DNA from: Candidatus Zhuqueibacterota bacterium
GTDB taxonomy: Bacteria > Zhuqueibacterota > Zhuqueibacteria > Residuimicrobiales > Krinioviventaceae
Length of the DNA stretch: 34,553 nt
Direction: 5' to 3'
Assembly (NCBI GenBank): GCA_003854995.1
Contig: RQOI01000657.1
Location: forward strand, 1 to 34,553
Part shown: piece by piece, positions 1-6,736 of the stretch
Layout of the letters: each line of letters begins with the position of its first letter
Numbering within the stretch: position 1 is the stretch's first letter
Program-made: the position numbers and the translations under genes
Notes under the pieces: generated by a model
The model's input: only the letters and a program-made list of their open reading frames with translations
Databases searched by the model: none
Told to the model about the DNA's origin: nothing

Positions 1-693
1 GGCGATATGGTTGTAAAGATATTCACGATAGCCTCGTCCCAGCACGCCGGGGATGTCGATCCACATTTCTGCGATAGGGCCATAATTCTGCAACAGCTCT
101 TGTATCTGCGCGGTTTGAAAATTCTGATACAGTGATGTTGTATGCGGCGGCATGACATCTTCTTGGGTAGCAGGGAAGGAATTCTGCCCATTCCAGTCGC
201 CGCCATCGGACGGCGTCTCACTACCAAAACGATTGTGGTTGTCCCAGGAACAGTAGTAAAATCCTGGCTTGACACCACGCTTTTCACACGCGCGCACGAA
301 CGCCTCGACCACATCCGTCGTGTTGGCGCTGCTGGTCACGTTATAGTCCGTGCATTTGGTTGGCCAGAGACAGTGGCCGGCGACATGTTTCGCAGTCAAG
401 ATGGCATAGCGCATGCCGGCATCGCGCGCCACTGATATCCATTGGTCGACATCAAGTGCGTCCGGGGCATAGAGCGTCGAAGGGGCGTGGCCATCCGGCA
501 GCTCCTGCCCGAGGAACGTGCTCATGCCAAAATGGATGAACATGCCGTAGCGCAATTGCTCCCATTTGTGCAATTGCGTTAAGGACAATCGTTGCATTCC
601 CTGCTGTGTCGGTGATGGTCCCTGGCATGTTGACAAAGAAGCACCGGCCAGCGCAGCAGCACCGGCCTGGAAAAAGTGACGTCGGTTCATCAT
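1..693 (-). CDS. GH29-type alpha-L-fucosidase, C-terminus beyond the window
   Basis: An open frame runs from tandem ATGs at 693/690 to the window edge (231 codons), so only the N-terminal part is present. The N-terminus NRRHFFQ plus an Ala/Leu/Gly-rich stretch and Cys23 looks like a Tat signal, possibly of a lipoprotein. The following sequence reads as the GH29 catalytic domain: WEQLRYGMFIHFGMST near residue 50, a LTAKHVAGHCLWPT segment (family form AKHHDGFCLW), PGFYYCSWDN, and EMWIDIPG, whose Asp213 sits where GH29 enzymes carry the nucleophile. Such enzymes release terminal alpha-L-fucose from glycans, here outside the cytoplasm. The adjacent sulfatase, also Tat-type, suggests joint attack on a sulfated fucose-containing glycan; that is inference. 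The family call is firm; the substrate is unknown. Confidence 0.88.
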   Translation of the reverse strand, partial: MMNRRHFFQAGAAALAGASLSTCQGPSPTQQGMQRLSLTQLHKWEQLRYGMFIHFGMSTFLGQELPDGHAPSTLYAPDALDVDQWISVARDAGMRYAILTAKHVAGHCLWPTKCTDYNVTSSANTTDVVEAFVRACEKRGVKPGFYYCSWDNHNRFGSETPSDGGDWNGQNSFPATQEDVMPPHTTSLYQNFQTAQIQELLQNYGPIAEMWIDIPGVLGRGYREYLYNHIA

Positions 694-756
694 TGGCCTC
701 ATCGAACTCTAAAATATAAGGCTGCATCATGAAAAAAGATAATCACTGAGGAAACG

Positions 757-779
757 TGGCGCGGCCTTTGGCCGCAACC
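757..779. repeat. GC-rich hairpin, REP-like
   Basis: GCGGCC (761-766), loop TTT, GGCCGC (770-775). A further TGG/CCA pair flanks the stem across short mismatches. Neither strand shows a clean T-run right after the stem, so a simple terminator is unlikely. It may stabilise mRNA ends between the two genes or be part of a repeated intergenic unit. Confidence 0.5.
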
Positions 780-794
780 AAAAGCATCTAAACC

Positions 795-859
795 AGGGCG
801 CCGAGTCACAGAGGAAAAGAAGCGAAATCGGGCATTATCTCTGCGAATCTCGGCGCCCT
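795..859. repeat. 11-bp perfect inverted repeat with nested second stem
   Basis: AGGGCGCCGAG (795-805) and its exact reverse complement (849-859) enclose 43 bp. Inside, CAGAG (809-813) pairs with CTCTG (839-843), so a long two-part hairpin could form on either strand. The wording resembles short intergenic phrases built from CTCTGCG/CTCAGCG units that recur in some environmental genomes; that comparison is from memory. Confidence 0.6.
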
Positions 860-949
860 CAGCGGTTGGATTTAATACTTGAAAAAAAACAGGATGTTGC
901 TGATTTGTATTACGGAAAGAACGATTTGACATGTTCTTATCAGTGTTTT

Positions 950-968
950 ATCCGTGAAAATCCGTGGC
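950..968. repeat. Tandem TCCGTG phrase
   Basis: TCCGTG occurs at 951-956 and 961-966, exactly 10 bp apart. On the minus strand it reads CCACGGATTTTCACGGAT, a phrase I recognise as recurring in intergenic DNA of many unrelated environmental bacteria. Only one copy lies in this window, so repetition cannot be shown here. Confidence 0.45.
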
Positions 969-1057
969 CTCTACAATTTAGTTGCGGCCTGTAGCCCGAT
1001 GCCCTCATCCCAGTGGCGAAAAGTACAGTTTTTCCGCAAGAACCATCATAAATCTCT

Positions 1058-2902
1058 TCATCCCAATATTTCGCTGAGATGCTTCGCTGCCCGGACGACA
1101 TAGTCATCTTGATGCTGAGCGAGTTCTGTCTTGAGCACCGGCAGCGCCGGCAGAGCATAGTCGCCGATCTGCTCGAGCGCATTGACGGCGCGCAAGACGA
1201 CTTTGCCGTTCGCATGCGCGAGCAGCCCGATCAGTGCGTCCACCCCCTCTTTGTGAAATCCCAATTTCACCACCGCTTCAGCGGCCACAGCGACGACATC
1301 CCCATCCGGATCTTTGAGCCGCACGAACAGATCATCGATGGCCGGACCAGCCTGGTCGCCGAGCACCAGACAACCCATCGCGCCCCAAAAACGGATTGTC
1401 GGATTGGCATCTGCCATGGCCGCGCAAAGGTCCGGCAGATGCGCGGCGTCATAGTCAGTGGCCATCTCGGCGACCGGCAAGATGCGTTCCAGCTCGTACG
1501 CAGCAGAGTGGACATAGTCATAGACCGTGCCATTTTGGGCAATATCGGCCAGCGCGCCCTCGGGCAAAAATCCGGAATCCCTTATCTCCAGCAGCCAGTT
1601 GCGCAGGTCAGCCCGCATGCGCACGAGCCGCTGTCGATAGTGTGGTGTTGCCGCTAGATTGTGCACCTCCCAGGGATCGTTGCGGCTGTCAAAGAGTTCT
1701 TCAAAGGGTTTCGGTCGCCAGAACTTTCTTTGCACATCGTTGCAGCGGCCGGCCAGAAATTCCTCCTCCCACGACCGGGTTAGAGGTGCACGCCAGAGGT
1801 ATTCGAGATACTGCCCAAAAATCCGCTGCGGATTGTAATGACGGACATAGCGGAACTGTTTGTCACGGATGGTGCGACTGAAATCATATTTTTCATCCAT
1901 GCGATCGCGAAAAGAGTGCGCATATTTTCTCGGTTTGCCCTTTTGTTTGCCGAGAAATACCGTGCCCTGCATGTGGCGCGGCACCGCGATGCCGGCCAGA
2001 CTCAGAAATGTTGCCGGAAAATCGATAAAGGTGATCAGTTGATCGATGCGCGCGCCGGGACTAGCCGGCGCCAGATGTCTGTACTTTGGCGGAAAACGAA
2101 TGATCATCGGCACGTGCAAACCGCTGTCATAGAGGTAACGCTTGCTGCGCGCGAGCACGCCACCGTGATCGGCGAAATAAATGACAATTGTCTCTTCCGC
2201 CAGCCCGGCCTCCTCGAGCTCCTGGAGGCGCTCGCCAAACAGCGCATCGAGATCCTCAATCTTGTCATAGTACTGCGCCCAATCATGGCGAACCACCGGC
2301 GTATCTGGATGATAAGGCGGCAGCGGCGCCAATCCCGGATCATGGCGCAGTTGATCCGCAGGGATGCTGCTATGCACAGAGCTCTCGTGACTCACTGTGT
2401 AATTAAAGATGGCAAAAAAGGGCATGCCTTGCGGCCGATTTTTATAGTGTGCCTCTTGCCCAGACTCGTCCCAATAGGAGCCATCTTCGCCGTGAAAGTT
2501 ATAGTCGGTCTTGGCGTTGTTCGTGCAATAGTAACCGGCCTCGCGCAGGTACATCGGGTACGGCTTGATGACATCGGGGATGGGGTAGCGGCTGCGCATG
2601 TGCTGCGTGCCCATGGAAGGCGGATAGACGCCGGTGATGATGGTGCAGCGGGCCGGCGCGCAGACCGGCGCGGTGGCGAAAACATTCTCATACAGGATGC
2701 CCTGTTGAGCGAAACGATCGAAATTCGGCGTCGTGGCGAACGCATCGCCGTAGCAGCCGAAGAATGGGCTGTTATCCTCGCTGGTGATGCAGAGAATATT
2801 TGGGCGATCTCTGTCGGCGGCGCATCGGTGCAATGACCCAGCGAAACAGGCGCCCGCGGTGCCGAGGACAGCTCGCATGAATTGGCGACGGGAGTTCAAC
2901 AT
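1058..2902 (-). CDS. Tat-exported sulfatase with C-terminal HEAT-like repeats
   Basis: 614 residues. The N-terminus SRRQFMR followed by an Ala/Gly-rich segment is a twin-arginine signal. The alkaline-phosphatase-fold sulfatase domain starts at about residue 33 (RPNILCITSEDNSPFFGCYG) and carries the type I sulfatase signature C81-A-P-A-R85, whose Cys would become formylglycine. Later metal-site motifs include YFADHGG. It resembles heparan/N-sulfoglucosamine-type sulfatases, but the substrate cannot be read from sequence. From about residue 485 the protein continues as alpha-helical HEAT/PBS-lyase-like repeats (AVAAEAVVKLG, VVLRAVNALEQIG), an add-on seen in some sulfatases of planctomycete-like bacteria. 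The ATG at 2902 has AGGAGG six bases upstream. It hydrolyses sulfate esters outside the cytoplasm and probably works with the neighbouring fucosidase. Confidence 0.93.
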   Translation of the reverse strand: MLNSRRQFMRAVLGTAGACFAGSLHRCAADRDRPNILCITSEDNSPFFGCYGDAFATTPNFDRFAQQGILYENVFATAPVCAPARCTIITGVYPPSMGTQHMRSRYPIPDVIKPYPMYLREAGYYCTNNAKTDYNFHGEDGSYWDESGQEAHYKNRPQGMPFFAIFNYTVSHESSVHSSIPADQLRHDPGLAPLPPYHPDTPVVRHDWAQYYDKIEDLDALFGERLQELEEAGLAEETIVIYFADHGGVLARSKRYLYDSGLHVPMIIRFPPKYRHLAPASPGARIDQLITFIDFPATFLSLAGIAVPRHMQGTVFLGKQKGKPRKYAHSFRDRMDEKYDFSRTIRDKQFRYVRHYNPQRIFGQYLEYLWRAPLTRSWEEEFLAGRCNDVQRKFWRPKPFEELFDSRNDPWEVHNLAATPHYRQRLVRMRADLRNWLLEIRDSGFLPEGALADIAQNGTVYDYVHSAAYELERILPVAEMATDYDAAHLPDLCAAMADANPTIRFWGAMGCLVLGDQAGPAIDDLFVRLKDPDGDVVAVAAEAVVKLGFHKEGVDALIGLLAHANGKVVLRAVNALEQIGDYALPALPVLKTELAQHQDDYVVRAAKHLSEILG

Positions 2903-2956
2903 GGCCAGCCTCCTGCAAAAAATCTAAGGGTGAGTCTTGCTAAAGGTATTGAGAAT

Positions 2957-2984
2957 AATATAAGAGATTTAGGGAAAGATGCAA
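2957..2984 (-). promoter_or_regulatory. Sigma-70-like promoter of the sulfatase
   Basis: Minus-strand -35 TTGCAT (2984-2979), 16-bp spacer, -10 TATATT (2962-2957), about 55 bp before the sulfatase start. The same -35/-10 pair, with a 17-bp spacer, precedes the tRNA genes. A short inverted repeat GCAAA-N5-TTTGC (2981-2995) overlaps the -35 box and could be an operator. Confidence 0.6.
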
Positions 2985-3001
2985 AAAATATTTGCGGCGA
3001 G

Positions 3002-3020
3002 GCCCCCTGCAGGAGGGGGC
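3002..3020. repeat. GC hairpin GCCCCC/GGGGGC
   Basis: A perfect 6-bp stem with a 7-nt loop (TGCAGGA). On the plus strand it is followed by A-rich sequence, so it does not read as a terminator in that direction. On the minus strand it sits immediately after the T-run of the rplT terminator and may be a back-up structure or protect the region from read-through. Confidence 0.4.
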
Positions 3021-3022
3021 AT

Positions 3023-3063
3023 AAAAAAAGGAGATCATTGAACCATTCGATTCAAAAATCTCC
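3023..3063 (-). terminator. Rho-independent terminator of the thrS-infC-rpmI-rplT operon
   Basis: On the minus strand GGAGAT, a 2-nt mismatch, TTGAA, an 8-nt loop, TTCAA, a mismatch and ATCTCC are followed by seven T (3029-3023). It lies 45 bp after the rplT stop codon. A second GC-rich hairpin (3002-3020) follows directly after the T-run. Confidence 0.85.
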
Positions 3064-3107
3064 TCATGCGATTCTCATGCGACTATCCGCCAGCCAGCAA
3101 GAACTGA

Positions 3108-3458
3108 CTATGCGGCGCGAACCGTCTTGACAATCTCCTCGAAAGCATGGATGTCATGCACGGCCAGCTCCGCAAGCATCTTGCGATTGATATCCAGGCC
3201 TTTTTTGTTCATGCCATCGATCAATTGCGAATAGGACATGTCGAACAGGCGCGCCGCAGCATTGATGCGGCAGATCCACAGGCTGCGAAACTCGCGACGT
3301 CGCGCACGACGGTCGCGATAGGCATAAAGCATTCCCTTTTCAACTTGTTCTTTAGCTGATCGATACAAACGGCTCTTGCCGCCCCAGTAACCCCTGGCAG
3401 CCTTTAGATATTTATTGCGTCGTTGCCGTGTCGGCACCGACGAACTTGATCTGGGCAT
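3108..3458 (-). CDS. rplT: 50S ribosomal protein L20
   Basis: 116 residues, the usual L20 length. It shows the basic N-terminus and the conserved core KAARGYWGGKSRLYRSAKEQ and RDRRARRREFRSLWICRINA. L20 binds 23S rRNA early in large-subunit assembly, and in several bacteria it represses its own operon. It is the last gene of the thrS-infC-rpmI-rplT operon: 37 bp after rpmI and followed by a strong terminator. The ATG at 3458 has GGAGGAGATATG-type spacing, with an AGGAG just upstream. Nothing unusual in length or motifs. Confidence 0.97.
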   Translation of the reverse strand: MPRSSSSVPTRQRRNKYLKAARGYWGGKSRLYRSAKEQVEKGMLYAYRDRRARRREFRSLWICRINAAARLFDMSYSQLIDGMNKKGLDINRKMLAELAVHDIHAFEEIVKTVRAA

Positions 3459-3495
3459 ATCTCCTCCAAAACATTAGCAATTCCGCAAGCCATCT

Positions 3496-3690
3496 CTAGT
3501 GCGAGATGAGTTGCCGGACTCGTTTCTCATCTGCGGCCGCGATCAGGCCGGGCTTGCGTAATTTTCTTTTTCTTTTTTGCGATTTCTTTGTTAAAATATG
3601 GCGCGCATAGGCGTTATTTTTACGGATTCTTCCACTTCCGGTTCGGCGGAAGCGTTTGGAAGAAGCCCGATTCGATTTCATCTTGGGCAT
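3496..3690 (-). CDS. rpmI: 50S ribosomal protein L35
   Basis: 64 residues, typical for L35. It is very basic, with the family pattern MPKMKSNRASSKRFRRTGSG and a Lys/Arg block (TKKSQKRKRKLRK). A component of the large ribosomal subunit. It lies 11 bp after infC and 37 bp before rplT in the widely conserved infC-rpmI-rplT order, so co-translation and autoregulation with those genes are expected from family knowledge. No oddities seen. Confidence 0.97.
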   Translation of the reverse strand: MPKMKSNRASSKRFRRTGSGRIRKNNAYARHILTKKSQKRKRKLRKPGLIAAADEKRVRQLISH

Positions 3691-3701
3691 TGTTGCACTT
3701 C

Positions 3702-4211
3702 CTATTTTTTTGTCATGAACAACACCAATTGACCACCTTCAAGTTTGGTGTCTTTTTCAACCTTGGCGATATCTTCCAGCGCCTCCATAAACTTGTCTAA
3801 AACCCTCTGTCCGTATTCGCGGTGTGCGTTTTCTCTGCCGCGAAACATGACCGTCGCTTTGACGCGGTTGCCCTGCTCAATGAATTTGCGCGCGTGCCTC
3901 ACCTTGAACTCAAAATCGTGATCATCGGTCTTTGGCCTAAAGCGAACCTCTTTGGTGACGATGACGTGCTGCTTTTTACGATTTTCTTTCTCTTTTTTGG
4001 CAAGTTCGTATTTATATTTGCCAAAGTCCATAATCTTGCAGACCGGTGGTTTTGCGTTTGGCGAGAGCTCAACGAGGTCCAAGCCCGCCTGCTCAGCCCT
4101 GATCAGAGCTTCAGAAGAGCTCACCACACCGATTTGCTGCCCTTCGGCGCCGATCAATCTGACTTGCGCAGTATCAATTTCATCATTGATACGAACTTCT
4201 TTTTTCTTAAT
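3702..4211 (-). CDS. infC: Translation initiation factor IF-3, ATT start codon
   Basis: 169 residues when read from ATT at 4211-4209. This start gives the family N-terminus IKKKEVRINDEI and sits 5 nt after a strong GGAGGT (4222-4217). The next usable start is TTG at 4157, which would remove the conserved RINDEI segment and has no ribosome binding site. IF-3 binds the 30S subunit, keeps subunits apart and rejects initiator complexes on codons other than AUG/GUG/UUG. A non-canonical AUU start lets IF-3 repress its own translation, as established in Escherichia coli. Conserved motifs include GLDLVELSPNAKPPVCKIMD, KEVRFRPKTDDHDFE and KVRHARKFI, covering both domains. The gene is 32 bp after thrS and 11 bp before rpmI. 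Confidence 0.95.
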   Translation of the reverse strand: MKKKEVRINDEIDTAQVRLIGAEGQQIGVVSSSEALIRAEQAGLDLVELSPNAKPPVCKIMDFGKYKYELAKKEKENRKKQHVIVTKEVRFRPKTDDHDFEFKVRHARKFIEQGNRVKATVMFRGRENAHREYGQRVLDKFMEALEDIAKVEKDTKLEGGQLVLFMTKK

Positions 4212-4222
4212 AGGTTACCTCC
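4212..4222 (-). promoter_or_regulatory. Ribosome binding site that decides the ATT start of infC
   Basis: GGAGGT (4222-4217), five bases, then ATT. There is no ATG, GTG or TTG at suitable distance, so this site fixes the rare start codon. Confidence 0.85.
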
Positions 4223-4243
4223 ATGAGAGAGTTCATTGAGCAG

Positions 4244-6160
4244 TTATGCCGCGGCTTTTTTCTCGACCCGGTCATGGATCATCTCGATAAAATCCGTCAA
4301 GCCGGATGAACCCAGGTCGCCCTGCTGACGTTTTCGGACAGAGACCGTTTTTTGCTCAGCCTCCTTTTGCCCGACAATGAGCATGAAAGGAATTTTGCCC
4401 GTCTCTGCTTCTCGAATTTTATAGCCGACTTTTTCATTCCGGTCATCGAGCTCGGCGCGCACATCCGCCTCCAGGAGCTGGGCGTGCACTGCTTTCGCAT
4501 AGTCGTGCTGAGCATCAGTGATTGGTATCACCTGCACCTGGACGGGCGCCAGCCACAGCGGAAACGCGCCGGCGTAATGCTCGATCATCACGCCGAAGAA
4601 ACGCTCGAGCGAGCCGAGGAGCGCGCGATGAATCATGATGGGCTGATGTTTCTCGCCGTCCGCGCCAATATAGGAAATATCAAAGCGTTCCGGTTCATTG
4701 AAATCGACCTGAATAGTTGAGCACTGCCAGGACCGTCCGATGGAATCGCGTATTTTGATATCGACCTTGGGCCCATAGAAAACGCCTTCGCCGGGATCGA
4801 CCTCGTAGGGGATGCCCGTCTTTTCCAGTCCATTTTTCAACGCCTCGGTCGCGCGATCCCAATTGGGCAGACTGCCCACATACTTTGCGGGCCGAGTTGA
4901 AAGATAGACATCCATATCATCAAATCCAAATGCCTTCAGCATGCCGGTTGAAAAATCTATCAATTTCACCACTTCATCGTCGAGTTGATCGGGTCGACAA
5001 AAGATGTGCGCATCATCCTGGGTGAAGCCGCGAACCCGCATGAGGCCGTGCAGCACGCCGGAGCGCTCGTAGCGATAGACAGTGCCCAGTTCAGCCCACC
5101 GATAGGGCAGGTCGCGGTAGCTGCGAGTCCTGCTTTTATAAATCAGCAGATGAAATGGGCAGTTCATGGGTTTGACCAGATATTCCTGTTCATCCACCTG
5201 CATGGAACTGTACATATTCTCGGTGAAGAATTCGAGATGGCCGCTGGTCTTCCACAGATCCTTGCGCGCAATGTGCGGCGAATTGACGAATTCATAGCCG
5301 GCCTTGAGATGACGCTGTCGCCAGAATTCCTCGATTTTATGGCGAATGAAGGCGCCTTTGGGATGCCACAGGACCAGACCGGGACCGGTCTCGTCCTGGA
5401 TGCTGAACAGATCGAGCTCTTTTCCCAGGCGACGATGATCTCGTTTCTTCGCCTCTTCCAGTCGGGTCACGTACTCGTCGAGCTGAGATTTTTTCGGAAA
5501 CGAGATGCCGTACAGCCGCTGCAGCATCGGATTCCTCTCATCTCCCAGCCAATAGGCGCCGGCGATGCTCAGCAGCTTAAAGTACTTGACATAGCCGGTG
5601 GAAGGCAGATGCGGCCCGCGGCAGAGATCGATGAAATCGCCTTCCCGGTAAATGGCTGGCGGTTCACCGAGACGTTCGATCTGTTCGACTTTGTAATCCT
5701 CTTTTCTTTCCTTAAAGAGTGCGATCGCCTCTGCCGCTGACAGCTCGGCGCGCTGGAAAGGTCGATCAGCATCGGCGATCTCTTGCATCTTTTTTTCGAT
5801 CCTTTCGAGATCATCCATACTGATGCTTTGACCGGCATCGATGTCATAGTAAAATCCTTCTTCCACGGGCGGGCCAAAGGCGAACTTGGCATCCGGAAAG
5901 AGCTCTTTCACGGCGTGCGCCATGATGTGGGCGGAGCTGTGCCAAAAGACATCCTTGCCGTCGCGAGAGTCAAAGGTCAGGAACTCGATCTTGCCGGAAG
6001 GCAGGGCCCGAGACAAGTCAAAGAGCTTGTCATCCACTTTGACGGCCACCGCTTCCTTTTTGATCCGGCCGTTGATATCGTTCAGAATATCCTGACCCGC
6101 AACGCCGGCTGGATAGTTTTTGACGCTGCCATCCGGAAATGTGATTTGAATGTCCGACAC
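4244..6160 (-). CDS. thrS: Threonine-tRNA ligase
   Basis: 638 residues from GTG at 6160, with AGGTGA just upstream. The frame stays open further upstream, but that part is the antisense reading of the tRNA-Val gene and is not protein. Domain order: TGS (about 1-65), the N2 editing domain with HSSAHIMAHA and CRGPH zinc/editing motifs, the class II catalytic core (YRDLPYRWAELGTVYRYERSG as motif 2 region; MNCP), and the C-terminal anticodon-binding domain (VQVIPITDAQHDYA). It charges tRNA-Thr with threonine and removes mischarged serine. First protein gene of thrS-infC-rpmI-rplT. No promoter fits between it and tRNA-Val, so it is probably expressed by read-through from the tRNA promoter. Confidence 0.96.
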   Translation of the reverse strand: MSDIQITFPDGSVKNYPAGVAGQDILNDINGRIKKEAVAVKVDDKLFDLSRALPSGKIEFLTFDSRDGKDVFWHSSAHIMAHAVKELFPDAKFAFGPPVEEGFYYDIDAGQSISMDDLERIEKKMQEIADADRPFQRAELSAAEAIALFKERKEDYKVEQIERLGEPPAIYREGDFIDLCRGPHLPSTGYVKYFKLLSIAGAYWLGDERNPMLQRLYGISFPKKSQLDEYVTRLEEAKKRDHRRLGKELDLFSIQDETGPGLVLWHPKGAFIRHKIEEFWRQRHLKAGYEFVNSPHIARKDLWKTSGHLEFFTENMYSSMQVDEQEYLVKPMNCPFHLLIYKSRTRSYRDLPYRWAELGTVYRYERSGVLHGLMRVRGFTQDDAHIFCRPDQLDDEVVKLIDFSTGMLKAFGFDDMDVYLSTRPAKYVGSLPNWDRATEALKNGLEKTGIPYEVDPGEGVFYGPKVDIKIRDSIGRSWQCSTIQVDFNEPERFDISYIGADGEKHQPIMIHRALLGSLERFFGVMIEHYAGAFPLWLAPVQVQVIPITDAQHDYAKAVHAQLLEADVRAELDDRNEKVGYKIREAETGKIPFMLIVGQKEAEQKTVSVRKRQQGDLGSSGLTDFIEMIHDRVEKKAAA

Positions 6161-6190
6161 TTTATCACCTTTTTCCAAGAGCTGTTTCTG

Positions 6191-6219
6191 AAAACCAAAA
6201 ACCGCCTCTATGAGGCGGC
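6191..6219 (-). terminator. Terminator-like hairpin between tRNA-Val and thrS
   Basis: CCGCCTC, 3-nt loop, GAGGCGG (6218-6202 on the minus strand), followed by TTTTTGGTTTT. Only about 30 bp separate it from the thrS start codon, so it may act as a partial terminator or attenuator in front of the thrS operon. Confidence 0.75.
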
Positions 6220-6237
6220 TTGGCCTTGCACTCGATG

Positions 6238-6311
6238 TGGGCGGTACTGGATTTGAACCGGTGACCCCTTGCATGTCAAGCAAGTACTCTAACCAACTGA
6301 GCTAACCGCCC
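6238..6311 (-). tRNA. tRNA-Val, anticodon GAC
   Basis: 74 nt. Acceptor stem GGGCGGT/ACCGCCC-type pairing, anticodon loop TTGACAT between CTTGC and GCAAG, GGTTCAAATCC T-arm, discriminator A. The 3' CCA is not encoded. It is the last of four tRNA genes and the nearest to thrS. Confidence 0.95.
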
Positions 6312-6336
6312 TTGTTTCTCTATCTTTACCGTGCTC

Positions 6337-6365
6337 AAAAAAAAAGCGTACCACTGTGGTCACGC
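6337..6365 (-). terminator. Terminator between tRNA-Leu and tRNA-Val
   Basis: GCGT-G-ACCAC-A-GTGGT-ACGC on the minus strand (6365-6346) forms a 9-bp stem with one bulged G, followed by nine T (6345-6337). It is a strong Rho-independent signal placed inside the tRNA cluster. No clear promoter follows it before tRNA-Val. Confidence 0.82.
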
Positions 6366-6394
6366 CGCTTGAGAAGCACCTCTGAGGTCCAATG

Positions 6395-6480
6395 TGCCGA
6401 GGGCCGGAATCGAACCGGCACGGACATAGCTGCCCGAGGGATTTTAAGTCCCTTGCGTCTACCAATTTCGCCACCCCGGC
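6395..6480 (-). tRNA. tRNA-Leu, anticodon TAA
   Basis: 86 nt with a long variable arm, as expected for leucine tRNAs. Acceptor GCCGGGG pairs with CCTCGGC (one G-U), anticodon loop CTTAAAA between AGGGA and TCCCT, discriminator A. CCA is not encoded. Confidence 0.95.
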
Positions 6481-6499
6481 CACGTTCGGCTCTCGCGAG

Positions 6500-6572
6500 A
6501 GGCGGCGATCGGAGTCGAACCGATGAATAGAGGTTTTGCAGACCTCCGCCTTAGCCACTTGGCTACGCCGCC
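6500..6572 (-). tRNA. tRNA-Cys, anticodon GCA
   Basis: 73 nt. Acceptor GGCGGCG/CGCCGCC, anticodon loop CTGCAAA, and the U73 discriminator that is the identity element for cysteine tRNAs. CCA is not encoded. Confidence 0.95.
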
Positions 6573-6579
6573 GGTTTTG

Positions 6580-6651
6580 AGCGGGAGACGAGATTCGAAC
6601 TCGCGACCCCAACCTTGGCAAGGTTGTGTTCTACCACTGAACTACTCCCGC
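6580..6651 (-). tRNA. tRNA-Gly, anticodon GCC
   Basis: 72 nt. Acceptor GCGGGAG/CTCCCGC, anticodon loop TTGCCAA between AACC-type stems, GAGTTCGAATCTC T-arm, discriminator U. First tRNA after the promoter at 6667-6695. CCA is not encoded. Confidence 0.95.
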
Positions 6652-6666
6652 TGATGAGAGTTTGTA

Positions 6667-6695
6667 AATATAGCAATTTCACTATCGCAATGCAA
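6667..6695 (-). promoter_or_regulatory. Sigma-70-like promoter of the tRNA cluster
   Basis: Minus-strand -35 TTGCAT (6695-6690), 17-bp spacer, -10 TATATT (6672-6667), about 15 bp before the 5' end of tRNA-Gly. It drives Gly-Cys-Leu-Val and, by read-through, probably thrS-infC-rpmI-rplT. Confidence 0.8.
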
Positions 6696-6736
6696 GATTT
6701 TTTTTGCGGAGAACGATCGTTTTTCCCGATTGCGCC

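Larger units (their letters stand above)
694..1057. other. 364-bp non-coding spacer between sulfatase and fucosidase
   Basis: No convincing gene. The open frames here have low-complexity or frame-shadow composition and no ribosome binding site. The spacer holds three repeat-like structures annotated separately: a GC-rich hairpin (761-775), an 11-bp perfect inverted repeat (795-805 / 849-859) and a tandem TCCGTG phrase (951-966). A TATATT-like box lies just upstream of the fucosidase gene (about 711-716), but no good -35 partner is visible. Confidence 0.6.

Noticed and set aside
699..932. 77-codon minus-strand frame in the spacer
   Set aside because: Translates repeat-like intergenic DNA; no ribosome binding site, no family resemblance.
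1838..2836. 332-codon plus-strand frame opposite the sulfatase
   Set aside because: Exact antisense of a gene with clear sulfatase motifs; no ribosome binding site or recognisable protein pattern.
6161..6283. N-terminal extension of thrS
   Set aside because: It would translate through a terminator hairpin and part of the tRNA-Val gene; GTG at 6160 has a good ribosome binding site and gives the normal length.
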